From contig JABAKD010000019.1 in the NCBI GenBank assembly GCA_012845835.1, forward strand, positions 1,039,501 to 1,103,500: a stretch of 64,000 nucleotides of DNA, written 5' to 3'. Position 1 is the first letter of the stretch, and each line of letters starts with the position of its first letter. Under the pieces are notes generated by a model. That model did no database searches and was not told the origin of the DNA. It was given only the letters and a program-made list of their open reading frames with translations. The stretch is from Undaria pinnatifida. Its lineage: Eukaryota; Sar; Phaeophyceae; Laminariales; Alariaceae. Of this stretch, positions 34,101 through 43,500 are shown piece after piece. The position numbers and the translations under genes are program-made.

Positions 34101-37100
34101 AGGTGTTGAATATCGCGAGGGAGGGACGAAAATCGGGGTAAGTAGAGGGGGACCGTACTCATTTTATGCATAACCATAGTCGATTTTTAATACCAGGGAA
34201 CCAGGGAGGGGGGGGGGGGGGTAATCCTATTTGTGACAGGGGTCACGAGAAGGTTTCGAAGATTACGTTAGGGGGTTGTTAAAGCGAGGGGGGGGGGGGG
34301 ATACCGAATACTGGGGGATAGGGTGGGAGTACCGAAGGTTGAGGAGGGAACCGAATATTGCACGGTTGTGTTCTGTAGGGCACGCACAAACCGTACCCGG
34401 GGTATTTATTTACCCCGGGTATTACCCTACAAAAAACTTCTGTAAGTTCTGCAGGGCATTCATACCCGTACCCGGAACTTCTTGAAGTTCGGTACGACAT
34501 TCATACCTGTACGCGGAACTTCCGGGAGTTCTGTACGCCCGTGTCCACAATACTCAGGGTACGGGTAGAGCACGTTTTGTACCCGCTCGGAACTGCTGTG
34601 AGTTCTGTACGCCTGTGCCACAATACTCGGAAGTTCTGGAAGTTCTGTAAGACATCCGTACCCGTACCCGGAACTTCTGGAAGTTCTGTAAGATCCTCAT
34701 ACCCATACCCGGAAACTATGAGACTCCTGTAAGACTACGGCACAATACCCGGGGTACGGGTATAATACCCGGGGAGCTCTGTATTCAATAAGGTTTGTTG
34801 CGAAAAGTGTACTATTCATTAATTAGGATGTCGTAATGTTTTGTCAGCCACACAACAAACCGAACACCGAACACAGCAAGCAGTGCGTATCATCATACAA
34901 TAAGAGGTTGATAAGAAAAAACATTCCTGGTCGATCTCGCGGCTGAAGTGTATTATTCATTTTTCAAAATAGGAGCACCTACCTGTTGTTGATGTTTCTT
35001 TCGTTTCTAAGGGCACGTATTAACGTATTAACGAAGGACTTTTTTTAATCGAAATTATTCATTATTATTAATCGACTTGAATTCGATTCGATTTGGATTA
35101 AACATGCGATTTTTTTCTTCCTATCGGGAAACCACGCATTGCGCATTGTCATAGCTTTTTTCCGATCGATCGGAATAATGCAGATCTCGCTATCATCGCA
35201 GTCTTGAACTATTCTTTGCATTCTCTTTGTTTTCGGTGGCTTCGCTTCTTCTTTGTCGCGCGTGGCACTTGGCTTGTCGAGCTAGTGAAATAATTAGGCT
35301 TGCGACCGCCATTATTTTGTTTGAGGCGCCACAGCCGGGGTACGCTAGTTGGTATGAGATCTGTGTTACAGAACAACAGTAGTAGTAGCCGTGAGCGCAA
35401 CTGTCGCCCCGGTCAGCACTCGTTTAGGTTCACGATTTATCGCCTGTCGATAGCTCTCAAAGCTACGACGGATTGCCTCGGGGACGTTGGCCCAGTGAGG
35501 GCATGCCATGCAAGCTCGATGGAATCCACCACTTCAAATCGAACTCCTCCTCCCCCGAGGCCGTGTATTTACCCGGGTTTTTACCCGTAACCGGAACTTC
35601 TGTAAGTTCTGTAGGATATTCATACCCGTACCCGGAACTTCTGTGAGTTCTATACGCCCGTGCCACAATACCCGGAACTTCTGTTGTAGTTGCTGTAACA
35701 CTCCCATACCCGTACCCGAAACTCCTGGAAGTTCTACATGACTCCCATACCCTTACCCGGATTACACAAACCCTACAGAACATAACCTTGGAATATTGGG
35801 ATACGGCACAATAGATAAAGCCATGTATGGAGGACGCCGGTATGGTGAAAAACAATAACGTGAGGTGCTATTATTGACACACGCGTGCCGGCTCGAAATA
35901 ATTTATGATGTGGGGTTAAAACGGTGAATGAGAGCTTGTGCACATAAGGTTTCCTTTCGTGTGGAATTCCCTCGGTCTTCTACCTCGTGCAATAGTTTCA
36001 GGGGATGGCAAACCTAACACCAGGCAACGACTCATTCTCTTCTACCTTTAGTTACTAATAATAGGCGACATACAAACGCGCTATAGGTCAACAATAGCGA
36101 CTCGCGTACTTCGTGTCGCTCGAAACTGCGGTCCTTCTGCACTGCTATAATTTCCCTTCACAGCTGTCAGATTTTGTCCCCCTCAGAAACGGGTTTTATA
36201 GTTTCCGCGCACAGACTGACTAAAATCACCCTGTTGACCCTGACAGCTACACTGTAGTTGTAAGGGGAGTCGCCGACCTATATCCTTAATGAGGACACAC
36301 AACTCGTAATGCGCGCGATCGGAGTATCACACACAGCTTGCAAAGATGAGTTTCGACGAAATCTTCGATCTCACAGCTGGAGTGTATTTCCATTTTTTAT
36401 AATATAGCAGCTGAAACCATAACAAAATAATACCATAGTCAGAAGTAAACATCGACAACTAATAAAACAGAAGCACACAACGACACCATAACACCACAGA
36501 TAGCAGCTTGGCATAGATACCACTATGACGTAAGTATGATAGCCGTTGGGGTGTTGATACTAATAATAATAATAATACCTACCTGCCCTTACATTTAAGC
36601 CCAGGGTGGTACTATTTGAAGCTTAACGTGTCCGTCAATAATAGCCACTCACGCTTCTTGCCTTGCGACAGCTGAACGTCCTTCATGTCAGTACCTATGG
36701 AGAGCGGGGCTGTTGGTTGCCCATACTCTAGCTACCAGGTACCTGGTATGATTCACTTGACGGCATGATACCTGGTTTAACACATGCTTGGCTTTCTTGC
36801 ACTTTCTCCTGGAAATGCAATGCGTTGCTATAAATAAGTGATTAACGTTGACAGCTTGTGCTGCACATTGGAGGACAAACCTAATTATACTGTAACGCCA
36901 CACTTACGCCCCAATAGTATAGCAACTCACGTTGTTGTCGAGGGACAGCTTGGCGTCCTTCTGTGCGATGGAGAGGAAAGCGGTCGCTACCCAAGCACTA
37001 ACTCCGGGCCCGTGTACGCCGGCCTTGAGGGTCTTATCGATGATCACCAACTGCATGGCCTCGGGCAGTTCCATTCTAGCGCACATTGACGAAATAGAGC

Positions 37101-40100
37101 TGCATATATGTATATGCACATAATATTATGCCGTACAGGCGCGCACAAGCACCGATGACAAATAGGTGCAGATCAGCAACGAGGCGGGAGGGAGGGAGGG
37201 GGACGGGGTCATGGGCAGGTGGCTAATAACCCAAATCGCTGTTGTTGTTGTTTGCGATTTTTTGTCAAGTGCAAGGTGCATCAATTGACGAGCGAACGTA
37301 CTACTACTAGTAACTGTACTTTCCGCCACTCACTGAATTTGTCTCGCTTACCAGGTGTGGTTGCGATACAGGCATAATGCCATGCGCATGTCTTCTTAAC
37401 TTGAGATGTTTGCGCTGGTGACGTTTTGTAGCACGTGCACGAGACACGACGCCCTCATTTTTTTTCCCTCCTGGCAACTATTAATACTGGGTATAACAAC
37501 AACAAACGGGCGCTATAAGCCAAAACGCCCGTCGTGTCGAAGGCGTAATTTGCACTGTAGGATGACCCCGATACACGACCAAGACCACCACCACGGGTAT
37601 TGGGTTTATAGTATTATAGTAGAAGACTATTATAGTAGAGTATTATAGTATTAATGGAGTATTATAGTAGGGTATTATTGTAGAGGGTTATAGTAGAGTA
37701 TTATAAAAAATGAAAATACACTCCAGCTGTGAGATCGAAGATTTCGTCGAAACTCATCTTTGCAAGCTGTGTGTGATACTCCGATCGCGCGCATTACGAG
37801 TTGTGTGTCCTCATTAAGGATATAGGTCGGCGACTCCCCTTACAACTACAGTGTAGCTATCAGGGTCAACAGGGTGATTTTAGTCAGTCTGTGCGCGGAA
37901 ACTATAAAACCCGTTTCTGAGGGGGACTAAATCTGACAGCCGAGGAGGGAAATGTATCCTTTTATCAAGTGAATCTTGTAAGTCGAATAACCGGTGAGGG
38001 GGGTGGGCGGAGTTTTGAAGGACGTGGTGGCCTGGTTTTGATCAAAAGCGAGCGGGTTTGGAGTGGGGGGGGGGGGGGGGGGGGGGGGGCAATTTGTGCA
38101 TGTAAGCTATAAATCCTTTCGAGGGGATAAATCTGACGGTTTTGGCACCAGTATATTATTAGGGGCGGGGGGGGGGGGGTTGGGGCGGGGGGGGGGGCAG
38201 CTCAATATGTGCCTGGAAACTATGCATTATTTTGAGGGGATAAATGTGACGGTTTTGGAAATAATACATCAGTTTATCATGTATATCCTGGGGTAAGTCG
38301 TACAATCAGTGAGTAAAGAGAGGGTGGAGTGTTCGAGGGGGTGGGGTTGGGATGGGTTGGGGGGGAGGTGGGGGGTGGGGGCTGGGGGGGGGGGGCGGGG
38401 GGGGGGGGCGGGGGGGGGGGGGGGGGGGGGGGGGGCTTTAGGTGAGGGGTTTGTTATACGTGTGGTGCTAGGTCTAGGCGATAGTGTGGGTGATGGGGAA
38501 GAAGGGGGCGTTCGAGGCGGGGGGGGGGGGGGGGGCACAGCGGCATGGATGGCTCTCGCAAGATAATGAGGTGATATCCTGTGCGTGAAGTGTTTATTAA
38601 TGTGGCGGATTTCGATATTTGGTGGGGCGTTTGAGTAAGGGAGAGCAAGAGGGGGGGGGGGGGGGGGAGATTTTTTAGGAGGTTACGATTATAGTAGAAG
38701 AGTATTATTATAGTAAAGTATTATAGTGTTAATGGAGTATTATAGCAGAGTATTATAGTAGAGGGTTATAGTAGAGTATTATAGTAGAGTATTATAGTAG
38801 ATTATTATAGTAGAGTATTATAGTAGAGTACTATAGTAGAGTATTATAGTAGAGTGTTATAGTAGAGTATTATAATAGTAGTAGAGTATTGTAGTAGAAA
38901 GAGAGTTATAGTAAAGTATTATAGTAGAGCAGTATAGTAGAGTATTATAGTAGAGTATTATAGTAAAGTATTATAGTAGGGTATTATAGTAAAGTATTAT
39001 AGTAGGGTATTATAGTAGAGTATTATAGTAGAGTATTATAGTAGAGTATTATAGTAGAGTAGTAGAGTAGAGTAGTATAGTAGATTGTTATAGTAGCGTG
39101 TTATAGTGGTCTAACAGTATTTATAGTAGAGTATTATAGTAGAGTATAGTAGTAATATATAGTAGAGTATTATAGTAGAGAATTATAGTAGAGTGTTATA
39201 TATAATTAAAATTAAAATACACTCCAGCTGTGAGATAGAGTGCTATATAAAGTAGAGTATTATATATTATAGTAGAGTATTGTATTAGAAGAGTGTTATA
39301 GTAGAGTATTATAGTAGAGTATTATAGAAGACTATTATAGTAGAGTATTATAGTGGAGTATTATAGTAGAGTAGTATAGTAGAGTAGTATAGTAGAGTAT
39401 TATTGTAGAGTATTATAGAGTTAGTTATAGTACCATAGTACTATGGGCTTTTAAGTATTATCATGGACTTAGTGTTTTAGAATTACAGTATTAGTCTATA
39501 GCATCACTACGTACCGCTCGAGCGAATGGGTTTGAACCTTCCTCAAACACGGGCGTTAGTAAAAACTGGTTGGCGCAGGCAGCGTACCAAAAAAAGTACA
39601 TGGCGGTAGTTACCTGAATGAAGCCGAAACAACTGAAGACTGCAAAAAAAAACTGAAGACTGCGAAGCAAAAAGGAATATCCACTCCTGCTTGCGCTGAA
39701 GACTGGCCATGGTATCAATACTATGAATAGCATGCATCATACATAGTATTAATACCATTAATATCACTTTTTGTGGCTAAAGAATGGTTTCTGTATAACG
39801 GGCATTTAAAATAATTATTGCGAAACTATGACAAATAAAGAAAAACAAGATAAACCGCCTACCATACATACGATAAATAAAGTAGTATAGTGGAAACTAC
39901 AGTAAGTAATAAATTTATAAAATAGATGTGATGTTTTACCTATTATTAATAGCTCTAATTTCCCCACCTAAAGTATAAATACCAACACTTACCATTATAG
40001 TGGACAAAAAATAGGACACCTCCCAATAAAAACTCACTCATATTATATATAGTATATTACGAGTACCAACAACGCAGCTTGCAAAGATAACTATTATTGA

Positions 40101-40562
40101 CCTGAAATTCGTCAAACTCACGGCTGACGTCCTTGAAAATTAGTTATAAAATAAATAATATTATGTGTGTTTGGAACCCCGTTTCATAACTTGTTATATT
40201 AAAAAAATACAAATACACTCCAGCTGCTGTGAGATCGAAGATTCCGTCGATACTCATATTTGCAAGCTGTGTGTCATGCTCCGATTGCGCGTATTACTGG
40301 GTGTGTGTCCTCATTAAGGACATAGGTCGGCGACTCCCCTTGGAACTACAGTGTAGCTTGTACAAGGGTCAACAGGGTGATGTTAATCAATCTGTGCGCG
40401 GGAACTATAAAACCGTTCTTGAGTGGGACAAAATCTGACAGCTGTGGAAGGAAATGCATCAGTTTATCAAGTATATCCTGTAAGTCGTATAACCGGTGAG
40501 CTGAGGGCGGAGATTTTAAGGGCGTGGGGGCCTGGGTTTGATCAGGGGGGAGCGGGGGGGAA

Positions 40563-40594
<32 letters not shown>

Positions 40595-43500
40595 AATCTG
40601 TGCGCGGAAACTATAAACCCTTCACAAGGGGGGGCATTTTATCAAGTATACCCTGTAAGTCGAATAACCGGTCAAGGGAGGGCGGAGATTTTAAGGGCGT
40701 GGGGGGCGGGGTTTGGGCAAGAAGAGGGAGCGGGGGACGGGGGGGGGGCGGGCGGGGGCAACTCAACCTGTGCGCGGAAACTTAAGGGGGTGCGTTCATC
40801 AAGTATAATCAATCCTGTAAGTCGTATAACCGGTGAGGGCAGGGCGGAGATTTCAAGGGCGTGGGGGGCGCGGTTTGAACAAGAGGGAGCGGGGGCGGGG
40901 GGGGGGGGGGGGGGCTCAATGTGTGCACGAAAATAATAAATCCTTTAAGGAGACAAATCTGACGGTTGTGGAAGGAATGCATCAGTTCATAATGTGTATA
41001 TCCTGTAAGTCGTACAACCGGTGAGGAGAGGGCGGAGTGTTCGAAGGGGGGGGGGGGAGGGGGGATTTCCAACAGCTTTAGGTCGCACAAACGTGTATCT
41101 GATAGGAGCTTGCTATACGCCTGGTGCTAGATCTAGGCGATGGTGCGGATATTGGGGAAGGAAGGGGCGTTGGGGGGGGGGGGGATATCAATGGGAGCTA
41201 CGGCATGGATGGCTATAATGGTCATGAGGTGATATCAACTGTCTGGTAGCGTTTATTACTCTGGCAGAGTTTGTTTTTAGGTGGGGCGGCGGGAAATAAC
41301 AAAAAGAGGGGGGGGGGGGCCCTTTAGGTCGCATAAATGTATACCTGGGAGGAACTTTAATACACGTGCTAGGTCTAGGCGATGGTGCGGGTGGTGTAGA
41401 AGGAGGGGGCAGAGGGGGGGGGGGGGGGGTAAATGAAATGGGGGTACGGCATGGCTGGTTGGATACGTAATGAGGTGATATCACCTGCCTGGTAGTGTCT
41501 ATATTTCTAACAGATTTAATTTTAGGTGGGGCGGCGGCGGAGGGGGGAAGGTAGGCTGTTTTTTCGCGCGTGTGTCAGGGGGGCGGGGGGGGCACAACGG
41601 CCTTTTAGGAATCTCCCGTATATTCCAACAACCAGGCCTGGCTATTTATACGAATGACCTTTGGTTTGTGTTTTTCTGTAATCTTTCTCAGCTCCAGAGT
41701 GACTGGAGCCTGTCCTGTGACCACGGACTCGATTTTTGCGAGTTGATGCGAGAACAACAGCACCATGACGACAAGACAACCATTTGGATCAAACATGTAG
41801 AACTGTGGTATACAATGTGTTATAGCTTCGTGGTGAGTTATGTTACATGGATAGCAAGATAGAACATTCCAATCGACAGGTGCAACCATGCAGTTACCAT
41901 GATTTTTTGCGTGCCGATATGGGGCTCATGGATCGTCAATTATAAGGCAAATATACATACTGCAAATACAGCAAGCGAAGTGATGTGGTCATGCAACGTC
42001 ACCACCATTGAACACGAGGGGGAGAAGTGCAAATCGCCAGTGTTTCGAAAGGAACGCTTGGTGTGTCTGCGCTCAATTACGTAACTTCGTTGGGCATATG
42101 CTTCTTCGTTTGGCAGAAGTTGGGAAGCGGTCATGCAGACGGTAGGCACGGAATGCCCTACATAATAGGTTGGTAGTGTGGTCTACCGCAGTAATTTTAA
42201 CATATATATATATATATATATCTGCCTGTAATTCCTTTTCACATTATTGTTAGCTAATGTACGATCATACACCCTGCATTTTCCATGTCGTCGAAGATGT
42301 TATGGTCCTGTAGATGCCGAGTCCACGTCTGATGCTCGTGGAGGTGGCGCTCACGAAACCATGCCCTAGCATGTAGTGGATGATCGCTGAGTGGTGTTCC
42401 TTTCCTATACATCACACGAGGGGGAGCTAGCTATATAGACTATGATAGAATGGGGCGCCCTGATTGAGGATCTTCGGAAAACATGTCATGAGGTGTACAC
42501 CTATACCCTCTACCCTGTACCCTGTTCCCTCTACCCTCTACCCTCTACCCTCTACCCTCTACCCTCTACCCTCTACCCTCTACCCTCTACCCTCTACCCT
42601 CTACCCTCTACCCTGTACCGGTGCACATGCATCTGTAAACCTAACCCTGAAATAATAGGAGGCCTGGGTCGCTCAGAACGGTATTTGTTACCGCAGGGAG
42701 GATGGTCTTACTACTACGACCACTAAACTAAAATACTACTATTAATGCTACTATTAATGCTACTATTAATATTATGGATGCTACAACTAGTATACTACGC
42801 CGGAAATAGGCTGGTATCACGGAACCCTCTGCATGCATGTATGTGTCATTCTGATAGAAATCGATCGACAGGAGGATGCATACTATGCGCTATACTGAAA
42901 AATTGCACGAACTGTTTTTATGCTCATCCCATCCACAGCACTATCTTCGGTCTTTTATTTACCTTTGCCCCTCCCTAGACAGACGTAAACTCAAGATAAA
43001 GGGTCACTAGGCAGGCTCTTCTGCTTTTCTGTTCTTCTCCTCTCTCCCCACTACGGCAGCACATGGCTTCACTTTCATCGCGAGAAGGCTTCAGTCCTTT
43101 CTTTCCTCGTCGGCTCGCGCGTCGAACTAGACCGTACTGTCATTCTTGCCTAAGTCAACCGTCGATTTTCGTGCTCACGTGTGGAATACGTGGGTGTACA
43201 GGGTGCTAGCCTGCTCCGCCTTGGAGAGGCGTTTGCTGTCCATTATCTCATCTCTCTCTAAAAATTCTTGCACCGCGCGACTGCACTTGTCGAAGGCGTA
43301 CTGAGATACCTGAGGCAAGCAGGGGGGGGGGGGGGGGGGGATGGTTGGCGTTAACTTGGAGAGGTGTATTTTCGTCTAGTATGTCTGTCACCAAATGCCC
43401 TAGGAAAACGAAATCTGGCGTTGTGCGGATACGGTTATCGAAGGCGCACAGGGCTGTCTGCAGCACCGAAATAGTATTTTTGTGCTTTGGAACTGTTTGC

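Larger units (their letters stand above)
32100..34360 (+). repeat. Further G-rich minisatellite blocks in intron 4 of copy B
   Basis: Three G-rich clusters (32100-32250, 32840-33260, 33960-34360) of units with ATCGAATATTGGGGG or TATCGAGTGTTGGAG. Between them lie a telomere-like array, a stem-loop tail copy and a C/T-rich stretch at 33400-33960 whose ORFs show no recognisable domain. Confidence 0.65.

Noticed and set aside
36321-36390. Hammerhead ribozyme in the stem-loop repeat
   Set aside because: GATGAG and CGAAA words are present in some copies, but the invariant CUGANGA and a cleavage-site triplet are not, and GAAA is not conserved in the diverged copies.
42507-42620. True telomere
   Set aside because: The heptamer is internal, flanked by collinear intronic sequence, and is not a known telomere unit.
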